Of a stretch of 64,000 nt of DNA, positions 1 to 10,130 are shown piece by piece. Under the pieces are notes generated by a model, which was not told the DNA's origin, searched no databases, and saw nothing but the letters and a program-made list of their open reading frames with translations. Made by a program: the position numbers and the translations under genes. Location of the stretch: NCBI GenBank assembly GCA_031763025.1, contig JASSKH010000035.1:3260320-3324319 (forward strand). Direction: 5' to 3'. The first letter of the stretch is position 1. Each line of letters opens with the position of its first letter. The stretch comes from Macrocystis pyrifera. Taxonomy: Eukaryota; Sar; Phaeophyceae; Laminariales; Laminariaceae.

Positions 1-420
1 GGTTTGCAGGCCCTCCTTCGTCTTCGCGCACGCCACTCCACGTGAGCAGCGCTCGTTCGGCTCCAGGGGAACAGGAGACACGTGACGCTGCCCGTCGAGC
101 CAGTGGTGACTCCACGGCCTCCGGTCAGATTCACCGTACAGCATACCCGTTAAATTCGGAAGAATCGCAGCTCTCGTCAAGCAGAACGGGCTCAGAACCC
201 CCTGCCCCTTTTGACCTAGTACAGAGACCATCGGGCGCAGCAAGAGAACCTTCTGGCGATTTTTTTCCCACGGGCAATGGTGATACAGAGCCAGAATACG
301 TGGAACCGGACTCGCTTCGTGTACCAGGGGCTCAGTGTTCTCGGAGAAGCACACTCTCTCTCTCCCCACACCGCAACTGCGCCCACCGACGACTCGGCAC
401 CGTCGGTCTTTGACCCTACT
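1..420 (+). pseudogene. Polyprotein N-terminal region (gag position), low complexity
   Basis: The translation is rich in Ser, Pro, Arg and Gly and shows no capsid or zinc-knuckle motif that I recognise. Two frames cross here and both hold pieces of the product. The stretch around 320-410 (QGL...HTATAPTDD) has a counterpart on the minus strand at about 21440-21560 (HQGL...HTATAATDD) in the deleted relative. This shows that the segment belongs to the element and is not host sequence. Any gag domain further upstream is outside the window. Confidence 0.6.
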
Positions 421-1286
421 CTCGAGTATTCAACGGAGCGGGTGGTACTGTTCTGGCAGCCCCCCTCCTATTTTCCGCAGTGGTCACCCTCGTCCTTAGT
501 CGTTGACGATGTGTCATATTCCTGCGCGGAGCAGTATATGATGACTGAAAAGGCTCACCTTTTTCGGGACCACGACTCAGCAAAGCCGATTATGGCCTTG
601 CCAAACCCACGCGAGCACAAACGCCTCGGTCGAGGCGTGCATAACTTCGACTTCGCTATCTGGGACCGCGTGCGGGAAGGCGCCGTCCTTGTTGGTACTT
701 TTGCACAATTCACTCAGGCCCACGCCATGAAGCAGTACCTGTTAAGTACTGGCAACAAAATTCTGGCCAAAGCCTGCCTCTTTGACCCCGTGTGGGGCAT
801 CGATCTCCGGGCAGACAACCTCGAGGCTCAAAACCCCTCCCGGTGGCGTGGAAAAAAAAATGCTCGGGGATTGCTCTTTTCTCCGTTCACGACACCCTTC
901 GCGCAAATGAGGCCGGGTTGGCACACCCCGCCTCCTCTCATCAATTTTGCACTCCGACCTCGCCAGACAGAATTCATGAGATTTCACCAGCGCCGCCTCG
1001 CCCTTTGGCGTCGGCCCGCGCATGCTCAAGTCCTCTCTTGGATTTTTCGCCCAGCTTTTCTGACGCGCCTGTTGATCACAGCCCCGAGGTCTTGGCTGTT
1101 GCACCTAGTGTCAGCCCCTCCCTCGCGCAGCCAGAACACGGCCCCTGCCTCATCGGGGGCACCATCACCCTCGACGACGCCTCTTTTACAACCAAAATCG
1201 CGATTCACAGCGGAGCTGGCGTTCTTGCACCTTTTGGTTGCGTGGCACTTCTTGACACTGGCTCCCCACAGACTTTTATTCGATGA
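277..1286 (+). pseudogene. NADAR (YbiA-like) domain fused to retropepsin, one frameshift
   Basis: From about 415 to 900 the translation follows the NADAR/DUF1768 pattern: FWQPPSYFPQWSPSSL, then CAEQYMMTEKAHLF, PREHKRLGRGV, FAIWDRVREG, LLSTG, FDPVWGIDL, and P-x-R-W-R-G-K near the end. The Glu of AEQ and the Asp and Trp of DPVWGI, which the family uses for catalysis, are present. NADAR proteins are N-glycosidases; some remove ADP-ribose from guanine in DNA. At an A9 run (849-857) the frame shifts, and the C-terminal strand continues in the next frame (GIALFSVHDTLR). That frame runs on through a Pro/Ser-rich spacer of about 100 residues to a retropepsin active site, LLDTGSPQTFI, near 1250-1283. 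The domain therefore lies in the same polyprotein as the protease and is not a separate inserted gene. Confidence 0.85.
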
Positions 1287-3545
1287 GATGTTTTGGACCG
1301 CATGCGTTCGGTTGGTGCGGCCTCCATCGCGTGCGAGCAGAAACGCGCCCCTCGTTCTTGAGGGAGGTGTGGCGAATCGGCCCCTCTGAAGACTTCGACG
1401 AGTGTGCGCCTAAGCGTCCAATTTTTTCGAGAAAATGAGCCTACTTGCTCCCACGCAGTTTGGGCCTGCGTGGTTCCCCCCTCAGTCATGCAGCATGCAG
1501 CACTGCTGGGACGTGACAGCTGGATTCGTTTTAATAGCCGCTCCTACCGCTCGCTCTCTCCCACCTCGGCCGTCAGACCAACGCGTTTTTGGCGAACTGG
1601 AGCTAGTTCACCACGCCCCGACAGGCATGTCCATTTACGCCATCGACCCCGTCGTTCCGGGTGATGGCTTTGATCTACGCTACGAGGGCGCTGCAGGCGT
1701 CACCCTGTCCGACGATCCTCAACTGCTTGCTGTCAATTTGGTTCGCAGCGATGGTCCCGTGTCACTCACTGGACACTACTTGGTCGACATGATGCCCCAG
1801 CCCGACCTACCCTCGGTCGAGGAGCATTTTGTCGCCTCCGGACGACAGGTTCTTCCCCTCGTTGCAGTGGCGGATCTCAAGCCGGGGGATATCCTCCGCG
1901 TCGCCCACGCCCCACTGCTGAGCGTCCCGCTGGGCGTTTTGCTGCTGAACAACCGAGCCTCCAGCTCTCCCTCCGGACTATCTGAGGTGTCTCCGGTCTC
2001 AGCAGTTACTGCTTCCCCCCTGACAGCTCCAGCCTCGGCCTCGCCTTCACTGCTTAAGCGTTCGAGCCCAGAACAGCGCGCTTCGTTGCTGCTCGTCTGG
2101 GCACGCTTGCCATTACATCTGCGGGAGGTGGCTTTTGATCTGCACGGCACGGGCTGGACCCCTGAGGCGATCGAACAGCTGGGCGATGTTCTCTGCGAAT
2201 TTCCAGACGTTTTCTCGAATTCCAAATCTGATTTTGGTTCCTGCTCGTTGATGCCTTTCGTGATTTCGGTTCCGGAAGGAAGCGCTCCTGCAACATCCAG
2301 GCCGCACAGCACCAATTCCATCCTGGCCAAGAAGGTGGAGGCCACCTCGGACTGGTACCTCGCGGCAGTCCTAATCCAGCACTCGACCTCTCGGTACTCG
2401 AGCCCGCTGGTGGTCATCCCGAAGAAGTCTGGAGGCATTCGGAACACCGTGAACTACAAAAAACTCAACCAGATCAGCAGCCTCAGCCAGCTGCCTGTTC
2501 TTCGCGTGGACCAAGTCCTCGACTCCCTGGGGAAGGGACGGGTGTTTTCCCTCTTCGATTTGGGTTCCTCGTTGCACCAGATTACCGTGCACAAGGACAC
2601 TGTCCCTCTCACGGCGTTTTGCACTCCCACGGGCCTCTACGAGTCGCTCGTCATGCCCCAAGGCAGCAATGCATCGCCTGGCTGGTTCGTCAAAGCGATT
2701 AGCGAAGTCATTAAAGGTCTGGCACAGGTGGCGCCTACCTCGATGATGTGATCGTTTTCGACTCTGACCCGACAGCCCACGTCAAGACGATACGAGCCCT
2801 CTTCGAACGCCTGCGTACACACAAGCTCAAGCTCTCCCTCTCAAAGGCTCGCCTCGGCGCCACGGACGCAATTTTTCAGGGCCACTCCATATCGCCCGCG
2901 GGTATACGCCCAAATGCCGGAAAAGGTTGGCTTTGATGAAAATGTCCATGCCCAAGGACCTCAAGAAGGTCCGTGCGCTAATGGGCGGCGTGGGATATTA
3001 TCGCAAATTCCTGCCCGACCTGTCTAAACGGTTTCCCCCTCTCACTGCCCTTCTCCGGAAGAGGGCAAGCACGTTTTTACGCTGGCTACAGAAGCTATTA
3101 TCCGCCAGATCCTCTCCGAGCTTGCTGCCTCACCGATTTTGGTCTTCTCTGACTGGGACGCCGTAGCCGACGGCTCCGGCCCCTTCCACGCGTACTGAGA
3201 CGCGTGCATCGACGGTTTTGGTGCCGTGCTCGAACAAGAACAACCGGACGGCTCGGTACGGTCCATTGCTTACATCAGCCACGCTACCCTCGATTCGGAG
3301 CGGCACTGGACCCCGCTGGACCTGGAAGCTGGCAGCATTATCTGGGCCATCACACGACTCCGAGGTTACCTGTGAGGCACGAAAAATTCGAATATTTTCG
3401 GACCACAAAGCACTTGAGAGCATCGGCAAAGTAGGGGACCAGAACGCAGGAGTCCAGCGGTGGCTTGAGTTCCTCACCGCTTTCGACTAGACCCTCGACT
3501 ACCGCGAGGGCAGCGCCAACGGAAATGCTGATTCTCTTTCCCGCT
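1287..3545 (+). pseudogene. Protease C-terminus, reverse transcriptase and RNase H, decayed
   Basis: The protease ends with HAALLGRDSW near 1490-1530. A long linker follows in the frame open from 1435 to 2751. Reverse transcriptase begins near 2290: SSPLVVIPKKSGG at about 2398, LFDLGSSLHQIT near 2550 and CTPTGLYESLVMPQGS near 2620-2670. The catalytic box AYLDDVIVF (2733-2760) is intact but lies across a frameshift. The thumb (RALMGGVGYYRKFLPDL) sits near 2970-3030. RNase H (DGFGAVLEQEQPDGS, RHWTPLDLEAGSI, then FSDHKALESIG in another frame) spans 3165-3490 and is broken by several in-frame stops, including TGAs near 3198, 3373 and at the end of the YLxGT region. Confidence 0.9.
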
Positions 3546-5745
3546 TGCTGGAGCCCGCCACAGAACATGACCGCTGTGGGTCTAGTAGCCTCACCCTCGT
3601 CGAGGACGGTGGTATCTTCCTCATCCGAACCTGCGGGCTTTGCACTCGCTCTTCGCCGACCCCTGGTGTCGGTTTGAGTGGGTTGGTGCCCCACACCGAA
3701 AGCGCCGTCTTGGGTAGACTGCCTTTCACCTCTTCAGATTTTCGTGATTTTCGCGCACACGGGCCATGTATGAGGATTGACGACCTCTCTGCTCCTTCGG
3801 GGAGATTCGTCGCTCGTGTATCTGCTTTCGTCACCACCGTCGATCGCCGTCCTGGCTTGAGTTTCTTTTCACCCACTGCCAACCCCGCTTTCGCCTCGGT
3901 TTTTGTCCTACCCTCCGGGGGCGACCAGGGCTCTGCAGAAGCACCCGCTGCAGCGACGATTGTCGTCCAGCGAGCTCCTCTCCCGACGAGCACTTTACAG
4001 GGAGAAGATTCTGCCGTGGTCACTGATCCGTCCGCGTCTGCCCCTCTGCCGCCTGGCAACCCAGCGCCTCTGAATATCTTGCCGCCTTCAGGCCGCATCT
4101 CCACTCGGACGCGCCGACGAACAGCCATTGCCGCTGGTACCGCGCCGCTTGCTGTTGATTATGGGTTCGGGCCCGGCGGGGCCCCTAGACCATCCGCCTG
4201 GCGTGCTATCACCCCGCCGCGAGCCCTACGGCCTCGACCGCACCCGTCGTTATGGCCCCGGCTCCTGCCGCCTCGTCGATCCCGACGGTACCCATCCCGT
4301 CCGACCGTGACCGCGCCGAGCCCGTGGGGTTTCCTCTTTTACGGCTTCAGCCGCCAACTGACGCGCCGCCCGTCACCACGACCGATGTGGACGCCCTCGG
4401 CGCAGCAGCAGCCGAATTTCAGTTCGGTGATTCCGCAGCGCGCTATTTGCAAGCCGGCTGGGCTCGGGAACAACAGGCCGAGCCCGCGTGCAACGCTGCC
4501 ATGCGCTACATAGCCCTTGGCCGGCCGGAAGTCTTGCCCGCCAACTTTTTGTCGTGCTTCCCTTCCCACCAGTGCCCTCCCTTGTCGGAGGTTCAGGAGC
4601 TGGCTCACAAAGGCCGATTGCACACCACCGACGCGGGCATCGTTCTACTCGTCCGACAGCCGTGCCCCCCCCCCCCCCCTGCATCGGACACCCAACGCCC
4701 GGTGGGTCGTACAGCCTGTTTATTGAACGATGAGCCTATTCGCATTTATGTACCGCTGCTCATGCGCCCCTGGGTCATGTACGATTGTCCTCCCACAGCT
4801 TCCTGCCACCTAGCAACCGCGCGCACCCTACGTGTGCTCGAACGTTTCTACTGGTGGATCGGTATGAACATCTGCACCCGGTGGTGATTACGTAACTGCT
4901 TAAAGTGCCAAGCACGGAAACGTCGCGGCAGACGGTCCGGTGGCCCACCACCACGTTACCCTTGCCAGAAGGGCCCGGCTTCGCCGTCAGCATCGACTAT
5001 TTCGGCCCTTTCCCGGTGATGCCTTGAGGCAATACCTACATCTTGCTTTTCACTGATCGTTTCAGCCGCCGAGCCGACATGTACGCCGTCAGAGCGGCAG
5101 AGCTCACCGCTGAGGGCACGGCTAACATTCTCGCCAACCGGTATATCCCCCTCTGGGGGTGCCCGCGCATCATCCTCTCGGACGACGACCTCCAGTTCTG
5201 CTCCAAGCTTTCGCACGCCGCATGTCAGCTTCTCGGAGTTCGAAAAATTACCACCAGCTCCTCCCACCCAAACGGCAACGGTGGGGTGGAACGTGTGAAT
5301 CACACGATGGCCCAGATGCTAGCAATGGTCGTCAACGAGCTCCAAAACAACTGGGATGAGCAGCTCCCTCGTGTCGAACTTACGTACAACAATTCCGTTA
5401 GCGCCGCCACGAGTTTGGCTCCCAACGAGGTCCTTATGGATCGACTGCCATGCCTGTCTCTCTCACGATTTTCGAGCGTGCTGGAGTCCCCGGCCACCAG
5501 AGCTTGGCCCGCGACCACCTCGCCTACCGCGACTTGGCGACGGACCGCCAGCAGCGCGCGTACGATATTGTTCGCGAACACCACGCCCTCACTGTTGCTC
5601 GCGTGAACCGCCGCAACTCCGCCCTCTCTGATGCACTGCGTCCAGTCCCCAAATTCGACGTTGGCGGCTGGGCGTGGGTGTACAATACGGCAGCCGCCAT
5701 CCGCCAGGGCACGAAGCCGACACGGACGCCAAGGTCCTCATGGCC
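3545..5745 (+). pseudogene. Proline-rich linker and integrase, decayed
   Basis: The region 3545-4500 encodes a long Pro/Ala/Arg-rich linker. From 4620 a zinc-binding-type N-terminal integrase region is visible (SCHLATARTLRVLERFYWWIG at 4795-4862, then NCLKCQARK in a shifted frame near 4890-4915), interrupted by TGA codons. The catalytic core follows: SIDYFGPFPV (first Asp) at about 4990, LLFTDRFSRRADMYAV, LSDDDLQFCSK (second Asp) near 5176 and HPNGNGGVERVNH (Glu) near 5270-5302. The DDE residues are all present. A C-run near 4668 and later shifts break the frame. Known role of the family: insertion of the cDNA into the host genome. Confidence 0.9.
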
Positions 5746-6647
5746 AAATTCTAACTCAACTGGACGGGCCCCTACAAAGTCCTCGCAGTTGGCCCCTGCT
5801 CCTCTGCGGACATCCCGGACGGATCTCCGCTCGGGGCAAAGCTTCTGGATTTGGATCTTTCTTCCGATATGCCCGGCGCTGATGCTCGCCGGCGCGTATC
5901 AGTTCAACGCTGCAAACTGCTGTGCCAACCCCCACGACCGTGGCGAAATGCCGAAGTATTTTCCGGCGGGATTGACGCAATACGTGCAACTTCTCCAAGA
6001 ATTCCCCCCGGTACCACGTCACCCAGGATGACGTTTCGACCCCTCTTCAACGACTCGAAATGGAAAAGACTACCGGACACCAATCGGTTAGAGGTCGAGG
6101 TGGCGTCATCGCGGTGATGCACGAAACGCACTGGACAGGACTATCCCGTCCATCCTGGGAACGGAAAATGGACCTTCAGCTTTCTCGCCGCGAACTTTGG
6201 CACTACTGGGCCGGCACCATGAATCAGCACCGCCAAACCAACCGCCTGTACCGCCAGATGAGAATCGGCGCGGCACAACGGGAGCTTTCTCGGAGTAACG
6301 GTGAGCGGTTTCTGGCACCTGGTTGTGGCTGCGTATCGCACGCCGATTGGCTTCGCCGATACTACAACACCGTGCTCCCCAACGGGGCCCACTTTTGGTA
6401 CAAGGGCGGCGACGGCCTGTGGTGGCTCGGGATAATCAGCGCGACTACGCCAACGGATGGGGTATATTTGGTTCGGTTTTTGGACGACCCGGTACCGACC
6501 AAGCTTCCTCTTTCTCCGGCGCGCTACACGACTTCGACGAAAGCTGTACGAGGCTCTAGGTGCCTGCAAATACACTTGGCTAGCGCGTCCGCACGGGGGG
6601 TCCAGCGTAACGTAGATCAATCACGAGGCGCCGCCGTGGATAGCTGA
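5450..6647 (+). pseudogene. Integrase C-terminus with chromo-like and Tudor-like segments
   Basis: After the DDE core the translation gives the GPY-type segment TGPYKVLAVGP (about 5762-5795). Two further segments follow in the frame open to 6647. The first (GGVIAVMHETHWTGLSRPSWE, then LWHYWAG) is chromodomain-like. The second (GAHFWYKGGDGLWWLG, then GVYLVRFLDDP) is Tudor/Agenet-like, with the aromatic residues typical of methyl-mark readers. In other gypsy elements such tails direct integration towards marked chromatin; that role is inferred here. The frame is open for 195 codons at the 3' end, the longest intact part of this copy apart from the reverse transcriptase region. Confidence 0.65.
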
Positions 6648-7236
6648 TTTTCGCTTCTCGGCTGCACTCGATATTATTTTTTCTTGTCGTTTTCCTGGAC
6701 TTTGGGGGTTGGATTTTCTACTTGACGTTTTCCGAGTTTTCGGGTCGGGTTGTTTCTGCTCGATGTGTTCCTGTTTTTTTTCTTGGGATTTGTTGGGGAT
6801 GGTTCTTGTGTATTTTATTCTGCCTACCCCCCGCTCAGTGTCGGGGCTGGTCTGGGTAATCGGGCTACTCATTTGTGGCACAGGACGCGTTTCCAGAGTT
6901 GCGGGCTAGTTTTGGGTGGTTCTCGTCTTTCGTATTATTTTTCTTCTCGTTTTTGGTATTCACTTTTCGCTTTTCCATGAAACTTGCTCGCTCCCGCCCC
7001 CGTTGCGGGTGGCATGGCGATAGCTTTCGTTGACGATTTATTCCCGCCCCTTAGGGCTAGGCCTTCGTCTCTCTCTCCTTTTTTGACGTACCTTGTTGGC
7101 TTCGTTGCCTCGCCGTTCAGAAGTGTGGGAGTAGGTTTTGAGGAGCCGCATCTTCGACTCATGTTCTAGTGAGTAGAATAGAGGTTTCCATGAATTTCCC
7201 ATAATTCTGCATGTACGGCTCATCAGAGTGGGCTAG
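6648..7236 (+). other. Retrotransposon 3' untranslated region and polypurine-type site
   Basis: T-rich, non-coding sequence follows the terminal stop. It ends in a purine-rich run, CATCAGAGTGGGCTAG, directly before the LTR. The same order and nearly the same site (GGGTAGGCTAG) precede the right LTR of the TRIM-like element at 35520. The reverse complement of this region recurs at 20384-20930. Confidence 0.75.
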
Positions 7237-7511
7237 TGCTATGAAACTGCCTTGAATGAGGCTGAAAGCCCGGTAATTACCTGGGTTCGAGTATTGGGAT
7301 CGTATTTGTAGTACTTGCAGGCGTATCGCAGATAGAAAACCAGGGGTTCCCCAGCGAGGCACGAGCTCATCTCTCAGTCTCCGCGTGCACGAAAGGAATA
7401 AAGCTGCTCTTCTTCTATCTTTAAGCAAACAACACACGTGAGTACCAACGAGTACTGACTTAATAGGCAAACCTGTCCAGGGATACAAAGTGTCCCGACA
7501 TGATCTTGACG
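7237..7511 (+). repeat. 3' LTR of the gypsy element
   Basis: The sequence begins TGCTATGAAAC right after the purine-rich site. It ends near CATGATCTTGAC, and aligns along its length with the reverse complement of 20106-20383 and 22142-22419 (278 bp each). The terminal CA seen in the other copies appears mutated here. No poly(A) signal could be assigned with confidence. Confidence 0.85.
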
Positions 7512-8068
7512 GAAATGTAGTAGAACCGGAGTATCGTGGTAAGGGAATGGAATGCAGGTACTATCGGGACTGGCTAGGAAGGCAGCTTCTCTTGTTCAGG
7601 AGACTTCTTGTGTTGTCGTATTGTTCCTCATGATGAGAGAAGGGAGTTGGTGAGAGAGTGATTCGATAAGGCCTAGATTCAAGGCATCAATCCCACTCTG
7701 CTCTCCTTCTATTAACCCGCTAGACGGGTAAAGACACTTGTCCGAGGAACGTTCCTCGGGCGCTTGTCTACTCTTCTCGTATCGGCTATCCTAACCATTG
7801 TACTGCAAAGGAAACTTCAGAGCCCCGCAAATATTCTTAGGGTATTCATGGCTTCGATACTACGCGCTGTAACATAACCACTTCTATAACCCGATACTAT
7901 ATTATATCACAGAAACCTACAGAATGATACCTGGTAGATAGTTTTTATCTGCGGTGTCTCTAGAACGTAAACTACTACAGTTTCTTGTCTGGGCTCTTTC
8001 TGCCTGAAGCCGGTTTTCTCGATCACTAACAAGTCACCTCGGGTCGCCCTGAGTACATGCTCTGCTGC

Positions 8069-8275
8069 ACAGGTGGCGGGGACCCCCCCCCCCCCTGCAC
8101 AATGTGGGCGTGAAAATATCAGTGTGGAGACAATGAACAATGTATAGTAGCAAGCACCGCAATGTGTCGACAAGCTCTAAATTCGGTGCTCCTAATGACT
8201 TGCTACATTTTTCAATGCCTCCCCAATCAAGTTTTTTTACACCCACGTTGTGCAAGGGGGGGGTCCCGGCCACTC
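8069..8275. repeat. Foldback element with about 45-bp inverted ends
   Basis: The left arm GTGGCGGGGACCCCCC... continuing TGCACAATGTGGGCGTG matches the reverse complement of the right arm (CACCCACGTTGTGCA then a G-run and TCCCGGCCAC). The arms are about 45 bp and the loop about 110 bp. Each arm carries a homopolymer tract. There is no coding sequence. The flanking stretches 7512-8068 and 8276-10130 contain no gene I can support. Confidence 0.7.
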
Positions 8276-10130
8276 GTATATTAATACCTGTAGCAACTTT
8301 AGTCGACACTAGTCGTATACTATAACGTTAATAGACGCCTTCGTGGGCGACGTGCGATCGTTACTTTCAATTAATATTTCTTTCTTCTTTCCATCCCATT
8401 CATTATACTTTTCTTTTTTCCCTCCTTCCTAGTCGTAGCTCAGATCCCGGGTCACAAAGTAAGCTCTTCTCCCTGCCCCCCCCCACTACGGTTCTTGCCT
8501 TGGCAGGCTTTTTTATCGCGAAAAGACTCCAGCCCTTTTTTCCCTCGTCGACTCGCATCGAATTGCGCCTACCCACACGATCCTAGGCGCTGTCAACAGT
8601 GGATTCCGTTTTTTAATTAGTATTGTAAATATACTCAAAGTTTTGACCCACGTGAGATTCGAATTCTAGCATCAACTCTTAGCAGCATTCGAGGGTACCA
8701 CTAGCCCGCCGGGGCGACCAGCTCTTGCACGGCGGGCGGTGGATCGTACCTGGCATTCGTTCCTGCTGGTACAAAGTATGTATGCAAAAAAAAAAACTTT
8801 CCTATCAATCACCACCACCAGAACTCTCGTCAACAAATAACACCAACACGGTTCCGCCACTTCCTCTTCCTGCGCCCGCAGCATGGACAGGCAACACCGG
8901 CTACAAGCAAGGCAATTTTCACGCGCCTCTACAGGCAACAGGCAACCCGCCCTTCAACGAAAACGAAAAAAAAACAGGGGCATGGGGGGCATCCCCCTCG
9001 TTCGCCCCAAATCGATGCGCGTCACCAAAGCGAAACAACAACAGCGTGGCAGAAAACAAACAACCACAAGAGCAACTAACCACATGACATGAATGCGGTA
9101 CGGTGTTTTCGAGAGTCTCGCAAGCACAAAGCATTTCAGCATCAAACACCCAACCTATCTAATTACCTCTATTTTTGGTTAATAGTCGCACAGCACGGCG
9201 GCAGTCGGGTCAAAACGGTCGCTCATACTCGCGACGGACTTGAGAAAAAAAACGCGGCCTAAACGGCGCCCATAGACACCAAGATCCATGGCGCGTTGCA
9301 CAAAACTGATTCACGTTTTGGTGCTATCCAATCGGTTTCCGTTCCGTTCTGCCCGATGCGTCGGCAGTTTTTTCACACCATGTAACCGACCGATTGAATA
9401 AAAGCTCACGAGGTGCTTATTAAAATACCTGCCGCGAACATAAAAACGTGCATGCGAACAGACAGCGGTTCTGACCCGTCTCCAGAATCTCGAGCAAGTA
9501 AGAACGCACGCCGCAAAACGTTATTGGCGCCATGCTCCCGAGGTGTGGACATGGCTTGTCAACCATGGCAACCATGGCCACAAAGGTGGACCACTCGCGA
9601 TCGCTGCACTACCCCAGCCTATTGCAAAGCTGAGACTACCTACTGTGCCTATTTCCTGGGACCTCGAATCAGTTATTCGACTCCCTGTCGAGTTTTTTTT
9701 AGCGAGTAAAATACAAACAATAAAGAACCTAGCATGTTTGCCGCTCGGCCACTACCACGCTGACACGTTCCAAAACCCACAACACGAAACGACCGACAAA
9801 TCAAATCGTCACAAAATCACATCCATCCCCGACGGGAAACCGACAGGAACAAAATGGCCGAAAGAAAAATCGCGCACACAGTTCCCTTTCTCTCTGCATC
9901 GATTCCCCGGTTGGCCACAATCGGTGCCGCACCTCAATGAGCTGGGTCGCAACGGCGATAAGCTTGAACTTAGCAGACCTGCAACTCCTAAGTTTGGGGA
10001 TGGTGCCCGTCCAAGCTCCGTTCGTATCCGAAACGCCTCCTATTTTTTTCAGGTCGGGAAGTAACAACTCGTAGGATGCTCCTCGTAGCGGATACGCTTT
10101 CACAGTTTCCCGCTGGAACAGAACCAAAAG

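Larger units (their letters stand above)
1..7511 (+). mobile_element. Ty3/gypsy LTR retrotransposon, 5' end outside window, decayed
   Basis: The order of parts on the plus strand is: proline/serine-rich N-terminal part, NADAR domain, retropepsin, reverse transcriptase, RNase H, proline-rich linker, zinc-binding region and integrase core, then chromodomain-like and Tudor-like segments, a 3' untranslated region, a polypurine-type site and a 3' LTR. This protease-RT-RNase H-integrase order is that of Ty3/gypsy elements. No reading frame is open throughout: frameshifts and in-frame stops occur in every domain, so the copy cannot make its polyprotein. The 5' LTR and primer-binding site lie left of the window. 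A deleted relative at 20106-22419 supplies both, so the family structure can be inferred from the two copies. Confidence 0.92.
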
